Shown: positions 17,670 to 26,491 of the stretch, one piece after another
How positions within the stretch are numbered: the first letter of the stretch is position 1
Layout: each line of letters starts with the position of its first letter
Source of the DNA: an uncultured Pseudomonadota bacterium
GTDB taxonomy: Bacteria; Bdellovibrionota_B; Oligoflexia; Oligoflexales; CAIYRB01
Reading direction: 5' to 3'
Length of the DNA: 64,000 nucleotides
NCBI GenBank assembly: GCA_903928445.1
Contig: CAIYRB010000097.1
Span: 34,055 to 98,054, forward strand
The notes under the pieces: model-generated
What the model saw: only the letters and a program-made list of their open reading frames with translations
Told to the model about the DNA's origin: nothing
Databases searched by the model: none
Made by a program: the position numbers and the translations under genes

Positions 17670-18803
17670 TTGGACTGGTTCCCGCGCATAAATCGATGGT
17701 CGATTGCTGGGGTGCAGATAGCCGGCGCAATGCTGGCCTCCGCCCAAGCCGCGGCAGCTCCGCGTTTCCGTCCCGCACCTGAATACACACCCACCGCAAC
17801 CGTCCTATTGTCGGCTGACCTGTTCGCGGCTGATTATCATGCCAAAGAACTAGTTGAGGCGATCGTGGCGGCCGGGGCTCGGGTGGCGGTCGCGACCAAC
17901 GCCCCCCAGTCACCCGCCGAGCTCGCCCTGGCTCTTCGCGCTCAGGGCATCAGCAGTAGGTCGAGCGCTATGGTGAGCAGCCTCCATCTGCCGCACGGCA
18001 ACATCTGGATGCGCGACTACGCGCCCTTGACGGCGATCAGCACGCAGCAGCAATTGCACTTTTTCGACCTGATTTATGATGATCCCGCGACCAAACTGAA
18101 CGACCGAGTGCCGCAAGAGCTCGGCCGCCTGCTCAGCGTCCCAGTAACCGCATTGGCGCTGGCGCTGGACGGGGGCAACTTCCTTACCAATGGAGATCTT
18201 TGTTTTTCGTCTTCGACCGATGTGCCAGCAAGCAAAGACGCGGCCTTGGGCAAGGGCTTGGCCAACATGGGCTGCCGCAAAACCATCGTGTTTACGGCGC
18301 CGCCGCACGTTCACCTCGATATGTGGGCCAAAATCGTCAATGATCACCAGGTGCTCGTCAACGAGTTGGATGAGCGCACCATGGCGGTCGCGGGTAAAAT
18401 CTATGGCCACATCCCCCCCGAACTCCAGGAGCTACGCGACTCATTGAACCAAAAGGCTGTTGCATGGTCGCACTATTTAGAAGTGACGCGACTACCGATG
18501 CCGCTGCCTTACCGTGGCGCCTTCAGAACCTACAGCAACGCCGTCCTAGTCAACGGCCATGCCATCGTGCCCAGCTACCAGCGGTTCGGCTGGAACTACG
18601 ACAGCTATCCTGATGCCGAGCTCGCCTCTTACTACGCTGAAAAAGTTCGCAAGATCTATGAGTCATTAGGATTTAATGTCCAGACGGTGAACGCCGACGG
18701 ACTTATCTATAACGGCGGTGCGTTTCACTGCGTCACAGCGCAACTACCTAAAATACGCACCGCGCCGAGCATCCACACCAACCAAGGACGAAAGGGACAC
18801 TAG
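17670..18803 (+). CDS. Exported peptidyl-arginine/agmatine deiminase-like protein
   Basis: TTG at 17670, with GGAGGG 10 nt upstream, gives 377 residues with a signal peptide ending near AQAAAA. The body is a PAD_porph/agmatine-deiminase fold with the guanidino-modifying active-site landmarks: NIWMRDYAPL (Asp), LALDGGNFLTNG, HVHLDMWAKI (His and Asp), a late strand FRTYSNAVLVNGHAIVPSY, and the nucleophile Cys in NGGAFHCVT. Cytosolic agmatine deiminases have no signal peptide. Export plus the HLDMWAK-type motif is closer to the secreted arginine deiminase of Porphyromonas, as I recall it. Substrate (free agmatine, peptide or protein Arg) is uncertain. It is the first gene of a three-gene operon, 2 nt before the methyltransferase. 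Confidence 0.85.
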   Translation: MDWFPRINRWSIAGVQIAGAMLASAQAAAAPRFRPAPEYTPTATVLLSADLFAADYHAKELVEAIVAAGARVAVATNAPQSPAELALALRAQGISSRSSAMVSSLHLPHGNIWMRDYAPLTAISTQQQLHFFDLIYDDPATKLNDRVPQELGRLLSVPVTALALALDGGNFLTNGDLCFSSSTDVPASKDAALGKGLANMGCRKTIVFTAPPHVHLDMWAKIVNDHQVLVNELDERTMAVAGKIYGHIPPELQELRDSLNQKAVAWSHYLEVTRLPMPLPYRGAFRTYSNAVLVNGHAIVPSYQRFGWNYDSYPDAELASYYAEKVRKIYESLGFNVQTVNADGLIYNGGAFHCVTAQLPKIRTAPSIHTNQGRKGH

Positions 18804-18805
18804 AC

Positions 18806-19591
18806 GTGGCTGAGCATTGTAATCTTTATGACCGGGCGATGTACTACGACGTGATTTTCAATCGCGATGTGAGCGCTGAGGTCAAATTTGTCCGCGATGT
18901 TTACAAAAAATACGCCAATGCCGAGGTTCACTCGGTACTGGATGTCGCCTGCGGCCCCGGCTACCATGCTCGCGCCATGGCGCGCACGGGGACCCAGGCT
19001 TATGGCCTGGACCTGCGGGCTGAAATGCTCCGCTTCGCCGACGACCAGGCGACCAAAGAGGGCACCCAGGTTACCTGGCTGGAAGCCGACATGCGTTCAT
19101 TCAAACTGCCAAAGCCAGTGGACGTCGCGTTTTGCATGTTCGACGGCCTCGATTGCCTGCTCACGAACGACAATCTGATCAAGCACTTTCAGGCAGTGGC
19201 GGCGAATTTGCAACCAGGTGGGTTGTACCTAGTGGATTTGTCCCATCCCGTCGAAGTCTCGTTTAGCCATTACAAGAAATTCCATTATTCCGCACAGCGC
19301 GACGGCGTCCAAGTCGATATTTATTGGGCCACCAATGACCCACACTATGACCTTGCCACTGGTATCGCCCACGTTGCCCTAGAGCTGCATGTCGACGATC
19401 ACGGCAAAAAACTCGTGGTGAAGGATGAGGCCGATGAACGCTTGATGTTCCCTCAGGAGATTTCCTTGCTGGCCGACCTGTCAAAGTCGCTCAAGGTGGT
19501 TGGCTGGTACGGTGACTTCAACATCGATCAACCGCTCGACCACTCGCCGCAGTCCAAACGGATGATCGGCGTCTTACAGAAAGTTGGGTGA
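18806..19591 (+). CDS. Class I SAM-dependent methyltransferase
   Basis: The GTG start at 18806 lies 9 nt after AAAGGG and 2 nt after the deiminase stop. The 261-residue protein has the SAM-binding motif I VLDVACGPGYHARAMA, an acidic loop after strand 2 (YGLDLRAEML), WLEADMRSF, and the FCMFDGLDCLLTNDN strand. The C-terminal half (YWATNDPHYD, FPQEISLLADLSKS) resembles small-molecule or unassigned methyltransferases. There is no signal peptide, so it works in the cytoplasm. It overlaps the SET-domain gene by 4 nt. Confidence 0.88.
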   Translation: MAEHCNLYDRAMYYDVIFNRDVSAEVKFVRDVYKKYANAEVHSVLDVACGPGYHARAMARTGTQAYGLDLRAEMLRFADDQATKEGTQVTWLEADMRSFKLPKPVDVAFCMFDGLDCLLTNDNLIKHFQAVAANLQPGGLYLVDLSHPVEVSFSHYKKFHYSAQRDGVQVDIYWATNDPHYDLATGIAHVALELHVDDHGKKLVVKDEADERLMFPQEISLLADLSKSLKVVGWYGDFNIDQPLDHSPQSKRMIGVLQKVG

Positions 19592-20226
19592 TCCCGATGC
19601 CGCTGCACAAAGGCAAGAGCGTTCTGACCCAGGCACGGTCGACGGCCTTGAGCCGCCGCAAAACGCACTATGTGACCACTAAGGTCATGCGCAAAATCCG
19701 CCCCGAAAAGGGCGGTTACGGTGTCTTCGCCACCCGCCCAATCAGCGCCGGGGAACTGCTCGTCGTCTGGGGCGGGTATATCGTCATGGGCGACGAACTG
19801 GGTGAACTGCCACCACTTGTGCAGCGGCACAGCATTCAGGTTGAGGAAAACCTCTACCTGGTGCCTCACGAACTGCCGGAGGTTGGTGATTTCATCAACC
19901 ACTCCTGCAACCCCAACGCTGGCCTCAGCGGCCAAATGTCTCTCGTAGCCATTGCGCCGATCGCCAAAGGCGAAGAAATTTGCTACGACTACGCCATGTC
20001 AGATGGCAGTGCTTACGACGAGTTCCACTGCTCCTGCCTGGCGCGGGAATGCCGGGGCTGGGTCACTGGCGGCGATTGGTCGCTACCCGAGCTGCAGGGA
20101 CGCTACGCGGGATACTTCTCGCCCTACCTGCAGCGGCGCATTGATGACATGCAAGGCCGCACCAAGCCTGGGCTGTCGATGGTGCCTGGGCTTCCAGCAG
20201 AGGTTGAAATCGAGGTCGAGGCGTAA
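19588..20226 (+). CDS. SET-domain lysine methyltransferase-like protein
   Basis: GTG at 19588 overlaps the previous stop (GTGA); ATG at 19597 is an alternative. The 212-residue protein contains the SET signatures GYGVFATRPISAGELL, the knot motif DFINHSCNPNAG, and the catalytic EEICYDYAM. A post-SET-like cysteine cluster, FHCSCLARECRGW, could bind zinc. SET proteins transfer methyl from SAM to lysine side chains. Bacterial examples modify host histones or endogenous DNA-binding and ribosomal proteins. No secretion signal is seen. It ends the deiminase-methyltransferase-SET operon. Confidence 0.9.
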   Translation: MIPMPLHKGKSVLTQARSTALSRRKTHYVTTKVMRKIRPEKGGYGVFATRPISAGELLVVWGGYIVMGDELGELPPLVQRHSIQVEENLYLVPHELPEVGDFINHSCNPNAGLSGQMSLVAIAPIAKGEEICYDYAMSDGSAYDEFHCSCLARECRGWVTGGDWSLPELQGRYAGYFSPYLQRRIDDMQGRTKPGLSMVPGLPAEVEIEVEA

Positions 20227-20248
20227 AAACACCACATGACCGCAAACG

Positions 20249-20278
20249 GCTGCGAGTTTAGTCAGTAAAACTCGCAGC
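20249..20278. terminator. 11-bp perfect hairpin between convergent genes
   Basis: GCTGCGAGTTT (20249-20259) and AAACTCGCAGC (20268-20278) are perfect complements around an 8-nt loop. They lie between the SET gene (ends 20226) and the Lys-rich lipoprotein gene (ends 20346), a natural place for a bidirectional terminator. T runs are short. Confidence 0.55.
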
Positions 20279-20345
20279 GAGCGATCTATCGACGCGCGAT
20301 TTAGCTGCTATACGGGCACAGTTAACAAAGTGGCAGCCGATCCAA

Positions 20346-20606
20346 TTAGGCTGGATCTTTAGCAGCGCCGTCCCCGCCGTCACCCTTGTCCTTCTTCTTG
20401 TCCTTCTTGTCCTTTTTCTTCTTACCCTTCTTCTTGTCCTTCTTTGGCGCATCGGATCCGCCTTCATCAGCCCCGACTTCTTCCTTGTCCTTTTTGTCAC
20501 CACCACCAGCGCAACCGCTGAGGGTGACCGTAGCGAAACTCGTCACCAATCCCAGCGACAGAGCCCAAAGGACTTTTTTAGCAGCCAAACCGTTGTTCAT
20601 CTTCAT
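20346..20606 (-). CDS. Small lysine/aspartate-rich lipoprotein
   Basis: The start at 20606 has GGAGG 8 nt upstream; the longer frame to 20654 lacks this. The 86-residue product has a lipoprotein signal (VTLSGCAGGG), then an almost purely charged tail of Lys, Asp, Gly and Glu, including KKKGKKKKDKKDKKKDKGD. No fold is expected. A polycationic/zwitterionic envelope tether is conceivable, but no function can be assigned. It is transcribed divergently from glnN. Confidence 0.75.
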   Translation of the reverse strand: MKMNNGLAAKKVLWALSLGLVTSFATVTLSGCAGGGDKKDKEEVGADEGGSDAPKKDKKKGKKKKDKKDKKKDKGDGGDGAAKDPA

Positions 20607-21012
20607 ACTGATATCCTCCACACCGGTTAAAAAACGCGACGTACCAAGGACCATCGGTCATGCCGGGGACCAGCTTTACCCAACAACCTGCTTTCAGTCT
20701 GGCCATCCCAGTGATTTTAGTCAAAAAATCCAATTGAATTGGCCAGTAGCACCGCCTTGAAAAAACAATGAGCGGACGCCACCCAGGAGCCCAGCGCCTG
20801 GAGCCGAAGCAAAGGCAGAGGTCCGGCCGAGTTCCTACGCACGCGCCGGCATGGGTTTCATGCCCCCAAACGAGCTTGCTTTTTCTGCCGTTGTGAACTG
20901 ATAATCAGCGCCACATAGCGCTTCCGTCGAGTCTTTTTTGCTTGATTCCCGAAGGTGGCTTGGTGCCATTTTTTTAGAGTAAACGATTCTAGAGATCTAA
21001 GGAGACCCCAGT
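20607..21012. other. Intergenic region upstream of glnN
   Basis: About 406 bases lie between the divergent Lys-rich lipoprotein and glnN. It holds a CCAATT-G-AATTGG palindrome (20730-20742) that could be an operator, and T-rich stretches near 20935-20975. I looked for a sigma-54 promoter, expected for nitrogen genes, and did not find an acceptable GG...GC pair. No ORF supported. Confidence 0.45.
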
Positions 21013-23187
21013 ATGTCGTCGCAAAGCCCCGGTCATTTTTCGTCTAAGGACATCCCCGTTCAACCTGTCTCTGAATACTTCGGGGAACTAACATTTGGTT
21101 TAGGTGAAATGCGCGAACGCCTGCCGCGCGACGCTTTCAACGACCTGACCAAAGCCTTGGAGCAAGGCCGCAAGCTATCAAAGGACACGGCTGACGCGAT
21201 CGCCAAGGTGATCATGGACTGGGCCGTGCGCAAGGGCGCCACCCACTTCTGCCACTGGTTCCAGCCGATGACCGGCCTGACCGCCGAGAAACACGATTCT
21301 TTTATCTCGATTCAGCACAGCCACCACTCTGAGCTAAAAGTCATCGAGCGCTTCACCGGCAGCATGCTGATCCAGGGCGAACCAGATGCCTCCAGCTTCC
21401 CATCGGGCGGTATGCGTTCGACCTTTGAAGCCCGCGGCTACACGGCTTGGGACCCGACCTCGCCAATTTTTATCGTCGAAAACGCCGTCGGCGCCAAGAC
21501 CCTCTGTGTCCCAACGGTGTTCTTTGGTTACCATGGTCAAGCGCTGGACAATAAGACTCCGCTACTGCGCTCGGTCCAGGCCTTGTCGAAAGAGGCTTGC
21601 AACTTTCTCAAACTCCTCGGCGATGTCGACGTTAAGAACGTCACCGCAACCCTCGGTTCTGAGCAAGAGTACTTCCTGATCGATCGCGACGTAGCTGCCC
21701 GCCGCCCGGACCTAATGATGACAGGGCGCACCCTTCTTGGCGCGCCAACGGCTCGCGGCCAAAAGCTGGAAGACCACTACTTCGGCGCCATCCCGACCCG
21801 CGTTCTTGCCTTCATGGAAGACCTCGAGCGTGAACTCTACCGCCTCGGTGTACCAGTCAAAACGCGTCACAACGAGGTAGCGCCAAGCCAGTTCGAGTTG
21901 GCTCCTATCTTTGAAAGCATGACGATTGCCGCCGACCACAACACGCTGACCATGGAGACTATGAAGCGCGTTGCAGCTCGTCACAATCTGCTGTGTTTGC
22001 TGCATGAAAAGCCATTCGCCGCGATCAATGGCAGCGGCAAGCACTGCAACTGGTCGATGTCCAACGACAAAGGTGAAAACCTCCTTGAACCCGGTCACAC
22101 GCCGCACCAAAACCTGCGCTTTCTCGCCGTCTCAGCCGTCGTCATCCGCGCCGTACACAAGCACGCCGGCATGCTAGCATCTGCCATCATGAGCCCCGGC
22201 AACGATCTACGTCTTGGTGGCAATGAAGCACCGCCGACGATCATCTCGATCTTTCTCGGCTCCATGCTCGAGAAGATTTTTGAAACCATCGCCAAAGGCG
22301 AAGCAACTCAGGGCTCTGAGCGCGGCATCATCAACCTTGGCGTCAGCCATATTCCGGACATCTCCAAGGACTACACGGACCGCAACCGTACCAGTCCATT
22401 TGCATTCACTGGCAACAAGTTCGAATTTCGCGCAGTCGGTGCCTCGGCCAACGTCGCCGTGCCGATGTCGGTCCTGAACGCCGCGGTGACTGACGCCTTG
22501 GCTGAAGCCTCGACCCGTCTGAAAGCGATCCAAGCGAAGGTCGCCAACCGCGATGATGCGGTGCTGGCACTGGTTCGTGAGCTGATCAACGAGAACAAGG
22601 GCATCCTTTTTTCCGGTAACAACTACTCAAGTGAGTGGCGCGAAGAGGCCAAGCGCCGCGGCCTGCCTATCATCGACTCGGCCGCTGATGCCTTCGCCTA
22701 TTGGAATAACGAAAAAGCCACCGAGTTTCTGGTCGCCACCAGCGTGCTCAGCCGCGAGGAAATCCAATCGCGCTATGTCGTCCAAATGGAACGCTACATC
22801 AAGACCCTCGAAATCGAACTCGACACGACCGTCACGCTGGTCAACGAATATGTCGTACCAGCCGTAGAGAACCAGCTGAAGCGCAGCCAAGACGTGGTCC
22901 GCGAGGTTCGTTCCGAAGCGCTCAAATCGCAGCTCAACAAACGCGTTGCAGGCCTTGAAGGAATCTTCGTCGACCTACTCGCTGGCGGCGAGCTGCTATC
23001 CAAGGCGCTCGACAAGTTGAATGAAACCCATGATGAGGTCGCCAAAGTGGCGCTTCTGGTCCGCGACTGCAAACCGCTAGCGGCAAAATTGCGTGCCGCA
23101 GCCGACCGCGCGGAGCAAGAGGTGGCTGATGAGCTATGGAATCTGCCGAAATACCGCGAGATGTTGTTTCACCCCTCGATGAAATAA
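21013..23187 (+). CDS. glnN: Glutamine synthetase, type III
   Basis: This 724-residue protein has the length of GSIII, which is unrelated in size to the 450-residue GSI. It makes glutamine from glutamate, ammonia and ATP in the cytoplasm. Motifs include the N-terminal ATHFCHWFQPMTGLTAEKHDS typical of GSIII, GSEQEYFLID, RHNEVAPSQFELAPIFE, NGSGKHCNWS and the glutamate-binding GNDLRLGGNEAPP. The C-terminal GSIII extension is predicted helical. AAGGAG precedes the ATG by 8 nt. It is monocistronic, with a strong terminator at 23234-23280. Together with gltB/gltD elsewhere in the window it gives a full ammonium-assimilation cycle. Confidence 0.98.
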   Translation: MSSQSPGHFSSKDIPVQPVSEYFGELTFGLGEMRERLPRDAFNDLTKALEQGRKLSKDTADAIAKVIMDWAVRKGATHFCHWFQPMTGLTAEKHDSFISIQHSHHSELKVIERFTGSMLIQGEPDASSFPSGGMRSTFEARGYTAWDPTSPIFIVENAVGAKTLCVPTVFFGYHGQALDNKTPLLRSVQALSKEACNFLKLLGDVDVKNVTATLGSEQEYFLIDRDVAARRPDLMMTGRTLLGAPTARGQKLEDHYFGAIPTRVLAFMEDLERELYRLGVPVKTRHNEVAPSQFELAPIFESMTIAADHNTLTMETMKRVAARHNLLCLLHEKPFAAINGSGKHCNWSMSNDKGENLLEPGHTPHQNLRFLAVSAVVIRAVHKHAGMLASAIMSPGNDLRLGGNEAPPTIISIFLGSMLEKIFETIAKGEATQGSERGIINLGVSHIPDISKDYTDRNRTSPFAFTGNKFEFRAVGASANVAVPMSVLNAAVTDALAEASTRLKAIQAKVANRDDAVLALVRELINENKGILFSGNNYSSEWREEAKRRGLPIIDSAADAFAYWNNEKATEFLVATSVLSREEIQSRYVVQMERYIKTLEIELDTTVTLVNEYVVPAVENQLKRSQDVVREVRSEALKSQLNKRVAGLEGIFVDLLAGGELLSKALDKLNETHDEVAKVALLVRDCKPLAAKLRAAADRAEQEVADELWNLPKYREMLFHPSMK

Positions 23188-23233
23188 TCATCTAGGGCCT
23201 TGGCGCGAAAGTAAGTCCGAAGCCACAGGAAGG

Positions 23234-23280
23234 ATCTCGTCTGTTTGCCCCTGAAACAGCGAGATTCTTTTTTGCTTTTT
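23234..23280 (+). terminator. Intrinsic terminator of glnN
   Basis: ATCTCG-(T)-CTGTTT (23234-23246) pairs with AAACAG-CGAGAT (23254-23265) around GCCCCTG. TCTTTTTTGCTTTTT follows. This is a canonical rho-independent terminator; its T run overlaps the last codon of the convergent gene ending at 23279. Confidence 0.92.
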
Positions 23281-24019
23281 AAGTCTTTTTACCGCCGCTC
23301 ATGGCCTTGACAGGCTCGTGTGCGTCGACTTTCTGGCCTTTTTCCTGAGGGTCTAAAGCGGGCTTGTCATAGCGCACAGCGATTTTGACATAGGTTCCCT
23401 GGTTGTCCTCAATCACCAAATCCTGGTTGCTGCGCAACCCTGTCTCGAATTTAGTCGCCGGGACTGGGGCATAGGATGCCTTCGCGACCTGTTCATCAGC
23501 ATTCAGAACCAGCCATTTTTTCTTTTTAATAACCATACTGATATCAACCTGCGCACGGACTTCGGCTTCCGGGACGTTAAAGGTCGTCATCATTTGCGCC
23601 ACTAATTCGCGGATCGCCTGCCCATCGATCTTGATCTCCTTAAAATTCTTTAGTTTAGCATCAGGCTTCCATACGGCCAGCGACTCGATGCTGGTGTCAC
23701 CAAAAACACCTAGGTCAATGACCTTCTTCTTGCGTTTGTCGAAGTCTAGGTTGCGCTCTTCTGCGGAGTTGAGGAGGCCTACCAGGCTGAGAACAAAGGT
23801 GTAGGTGTTAGTCCCCTTGGCGGAATGCGCCCCGGCCCTAAGTAGATCAATATTCAGAGAGTGTGTCAGCAGGGTATAATCCAGAGGCTCAACAACCGCT
23901 GGAGCGGCAAGACCTTGGACGCCCTGACCGAGGGCCAAAAGGACACAACCGACGAGCCAGACTCCCCACCACCGCCTCGTCCAGGAATTGATCCATTCTA
24001 GGTCAATGGCTGATTGCAT
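23279..24019 (-). CDS. Exported hypothetical protein
   Basis: The start at 24019 (GGGAG just upstream) gives about 246 residues; an upstream Met at 24037 is also possible. There is an N-terminal hydrophobic segment (WWGVWLVGCVLLALGQGVQG) that may be a signal peptide or anchor. The mature part has mixed strands and lysine-rich stretches (DFDKRKKKVIDLG, MVIKKKKWLVLNAD) with a Lys-rich tail. I do not recognise the family. It overlaps the stop of the upstream lipoprotein gene by 17 nt, so the two are co-translated and probably act together at the envelope. Confidence 0.65.
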   Translation of the reverse strand: MQSAIDLEWINSWTRRWWGVWLVGCVLLALGQGVQGLAAPAVVEPLDYTLLTHSLNIDLLRAGAHSAKGTNTYTFVLSLVGLLNSAEERNLDFDKRKKKVIDLGVFGDTSIESLAVWKPDAKLKNFKEIKIDGQAIRELVAQMMTTFNVPEAEVRAQVDISMVIKKKKWLVLNADEQVAKASYAPVPATKFETGLRSNQDLVIEDNQGTYVKIAVRYDKPALDPQEKGQKVDAHEPVKAMSGGKKT

Positions 24020-24827
24020 CTTGCTCCCGCCGATCATTCCTAGCGATTTCGACGACTGCGGCCAACATGGCGGTCAGCAGCATACGGGTCTTTTGATCAC
24101 TGGTCCGTACGTTCACCTCGGCGCATTCCCTAGCGACCGTTTCATTCTGTAGGGCATTGGTGGCTAGGCTCATCAATGCTGCCTCGCCGATGCCGGCTTT
24201 CTGCCCATTTTCGTCACCGTACAGTGGTATAGCCCCGATCACTTTGCGAACATAATGCAGGTCGCCGGAAGCGCTAAACCCTGCCCAAAGTAGATTAATT
24301 TGCCGTTCACTCTGAACCGGGCCGGTCAACGGATCAAGTGCCGAGGGCGGCAGCTTCTGCATGCCGGCCAAGCGCAGCTGGTGGGCCTTGTCTACCTTTT
24401 GCAGATTGGCCACCATGAGACGCTTGGATTCAACGCTATCAGCCATATACAGTGAGACAAGCAGGACGTACCACTCCTGTGGGCCGAGACTCTGCCAGGA
24501 ACCCGCCCATTGCCGCAGCTCAGATTTATGCTCTTTCATAAGATGTGACAAAAAGACGCTGGCAATCAGCGGCATATCACGGCTCTCTGGCTGCGTCTCG
24601 TCGAGGTAACCATTGGCCTGCATAAACCTGACGGCGGCGGTTAACTGTTCCGGATGCGGATCTTGATAGTAAAAGGTGAACCATTGCCGAAAGGCGTCGT
24701 CATTGGTGAAGGCAGGACCACTCTGCAGCGAATGGTCGGTCGTCACGCACCCAGAGCAAAGCGCCACCGCAATGACCACAGGCACGATATGGGCGAGGAA
24801 CCGAGCGAACAAGACGCGAGCTTGCAT
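24003..24827 (-). CDS. Lipoprotein of unknown function, mostly helical
   Basis: This 274-residue protein starts with a lipoprotein signal (VVIAVALCSGC). The rest looks all-helical, with Trp-rich segments (FRQWFTFYYQDPHPEQL, LRQWAGSWQSLGPQEWYV) and INLLWAGFSASGDLHYVRKV, suggesting a solenoid-like or repeat helical fold. The segment DPxxxxxAxxxMxxxGxL followed by MPLIASVFLSHLM may define an unnamed family seen in other proteobacteria; I cannot name it. First gene of a two-gene operon with the exported protein at 23279. Confidence 0.7.
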   Translation of the reverse strand: MQARVLFARFLAHIVPVVIAVALCSGCVTTDHSLQSGPAFTNDDAFRQWFTFYYQDPHPEQLTAAVRFMQANGYLDETQPESRDMPLIASVFLSHLMKEHKSELRQWAGSWQSLGPQEWYVLLVSLYMADSVESKRLMVANLQKVDKAHQLRLAGMQKLPPSALDPLTGPVQSERQINLLWAGFSASGDLHYVRKVIGAIPLYGDENGQKAGIGEAALMSLATNALQNETVARECAEVNVRTSDQKTRMLLTAMLAAVVEIARNDRREQDAISH

Positions 24828-24996
24828 GAAGACACCTAACCGCCGCGCGGCGAACGAGATAGCGACACCGGGCGGCCTGGCATGGCCCTACCACCTTCGC
24901 TACCTATCGACCATTCGCCCCACCGGGTTTAGCTTGGTGTTATGATCTATCGAACACCCCCTTTCGTCACACCCCTCTGAAAGGCCCTGCGTTCTC

Positions 24997-26265
24997 ATGC
25001 AACCACCTAGTTCTCTTAGTGCTTTTCGAGTCGTCCCGCGCACCGGAGTGATCTATGTCACCACTGAAGCCGCGCGGCTCGGCTTCAGCACAGATCACCC
25101 CGACTGGTGCAACCTCGGCCAAGGGCAGCCGGAAACTGGATCCCTGCCGCATGCGCCTGCGCGCATCCATACCCTGCCGATCCAACCGGGCGACCAGGAG
25201 TATGCACCGACGGCTGGCCTATGGGAGCTACGGGAAGCCGTCGCATCGCTCTACAATCAGCTCTTTCGGCGTGGCCTGCCGTCACAATACAGCGCCGAGA
25301 ATGTTTGTATCGCAGGGGGCGGGCGCACCTTGCTGACGCGCGCCGCAGCCAGCCTTGGCCAGATCAACCTCGGGCATTTTCTACCGGACTACACGGCATA
25401 CGAGGAGCTGCTCGATATATTCAAGGCCTTCACGGCCATCCCCATCCTGCTCGAGGCGAACAAAGGCTACGCTTTTTCCGTTGCCGACCTGCATCGAGAG
25501 ATCATCGGCCGCGGACTGTCGGCTCTGCTCTTCTCCAATCCCTGCAATCCCATGGGCAAGCTAATCGCGGGCGACGAAATGGCTGCCTGGGTGGACACGG
25601 CAAGGCGCACCGAATGCAGCCTGTTGATCGATGAATTCTATTCGCACTATATCTATGGTTCAAATCCCGAAGATGCCCGCATCGCCAGCGCAGCAGCCTT
25701 TGTCGAGGACGTCAACCGCGACCCAGTCGTGCTCTTTGATGGCTTCACAAAAAACTGGCGCTATCCCGGATGGCGCGTCACTTGGGCCATTGGACCAAAG
25801 ACGGTGGTCGAAGCCCTGGCCAGCGCCGGCTCCTTTCTCGACGGAGGCGGGTCCAAACCGCTGCAGCGGGCTGCGATTCCGCTGGTCACAGAGAGCTACG
25901 TCAAGCGCGAAACCCAAGCAATCCAAACCTCTTTCCGCGCCAAACGCGATGCTCTACTCACCTGCCTGCAGAAGCTTGGAGTGCATTTTGACAGCGTCCC
26001 CGACGGCACATTCTACCTGTGGGGCTCCGTTGCCAACCTGCCAACGCCGCTTAGCGACGGCCTCGGGTTTTTTCGGGCAGCGCTCCAGCACAAAGTGATC
26101 ACGGTGCCTGGCGAATTCTTCGACGTCAATCCGGGCAAGCGCCGCCGTGGCGGCACCTCACGCTTCAAAAGCCACGTCCGCTTTTCCTTCGGTCCGTCGC
26201 AAGACGTCCTAAACACCGCGATGCAGCGTTTGGAAGCGCTGATCCTCGGCCAGACTCAGGTCTAG
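24997..26265 (+). CDS. PLP-dependent class I/II aminotransferase
   Basis: This 422-residue protein has the fold-type I aminotransferase pattern: NLGQGQPETGSLP, DQEYAPTAGLWELREAVA, a GGGRTLLTRAA cofactor-phosphate loop, SNPCNPMGKL, DEFYSHYIYG (Asp for pyridine N), and the Schiff-base Lys in DGFTKNWRYPGWR, followed by PDGTFYLWGSV. The family transaminates amino acids with 2-oxoglutarate. The substrate cannot be told from sequence alone. The gene stands alone, convergent with the DHp-like miniprotein gene 10 bp downstream. Confidence 0.9.
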   Translation: MQPPSSLSAFRVVPRTGVIYVTTEAARLGFSTDHPDWCNLGQGQPETGSLPHAPARIHTLPIQPGDQEYAPTAGLWELREAVASLYNQLFRRGLPSQYSAENVCIAGGGRTLLTRAAASLGQINLGHFLPDYTAYEELLDIFKAFTAIPILLEANKGYAFSVADLHREIIGRGLSALLFSNPCNPMGKLIAGDEMAAWVDTARRTECSLLIDEFYSHYIYGSNPEDARIASAAAFVEDVNRDPVVLFDGFTKNWRYPGWRVTWAIGPKTVVEALASAGSFLDGGGSKPLQRAAIPLVTESYVKRETQAIQTSFRAKRDALLTCLQKLGVHFDSVPDGTFYLWGSVANLPTPLSDGLGFFRAALQHKVITVPGEFFDVNPGKRRRGGTSRFKSHVRFSFGPSQDVLNTAMQRLEALILGQTQV

Positions 26266-26275
26266 GCGCACAATG

Positions 26276-26491
26276 CTACTCAGAAGAAGGATTAAGAACA
26301 CTGCGCCGTTCGGTTATCAGCTGAATGACTTTTTCTAGAGCTTCAAAGCTACGGTCGATGCGACGCTTCAAATCTTCAAGGTCAAGCTTGCCCGGGTCGC
26401 CGTTCAAGGCTCCCCGGGCCATCCTGGTGTGCGCATGCGCCACGGACAGCGGCGTCACGATATCGTGAATGAACCGGCTTTCATCACTCAT
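26276..26491 (-). CDS. Miniprotein resembling an isolated histidine-kinase dimerisation (DHp) hairpin
   Basis: The 71 residues start with SRFIHDIVTPLSVAHAHTR, which reads like a HisKA H-box (His9, followed by Asp and, four residues on, Pro-Leu). A charged linker and a second helix (LEDLKRRIDRSFEALEKVIQLI) follow. The length equals a bare DHp helical hairpin with no ATPase domain. It could be a phosphotransfer or dimerisation partner for a kinase encoded elsewhere. The ATG overlaps the stop of the SH3b lipoprotein gene by 4 nt (ATGA). Confidence 0.7.
   Translation of the reverse strand: MSDESRFIHDIVTPLSVAHAHTRMARGALNGDPGKLDLEDLKRRIDRSFEALEKVIQLITERRSVLNPSSE

Noticed and set aside
20900..21012. 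Possible sigma-54 promoter for glnN (GGTGGCTTGGTGCC)
   Set aside because: The required -24 GG and -12 GC spacing is not present.
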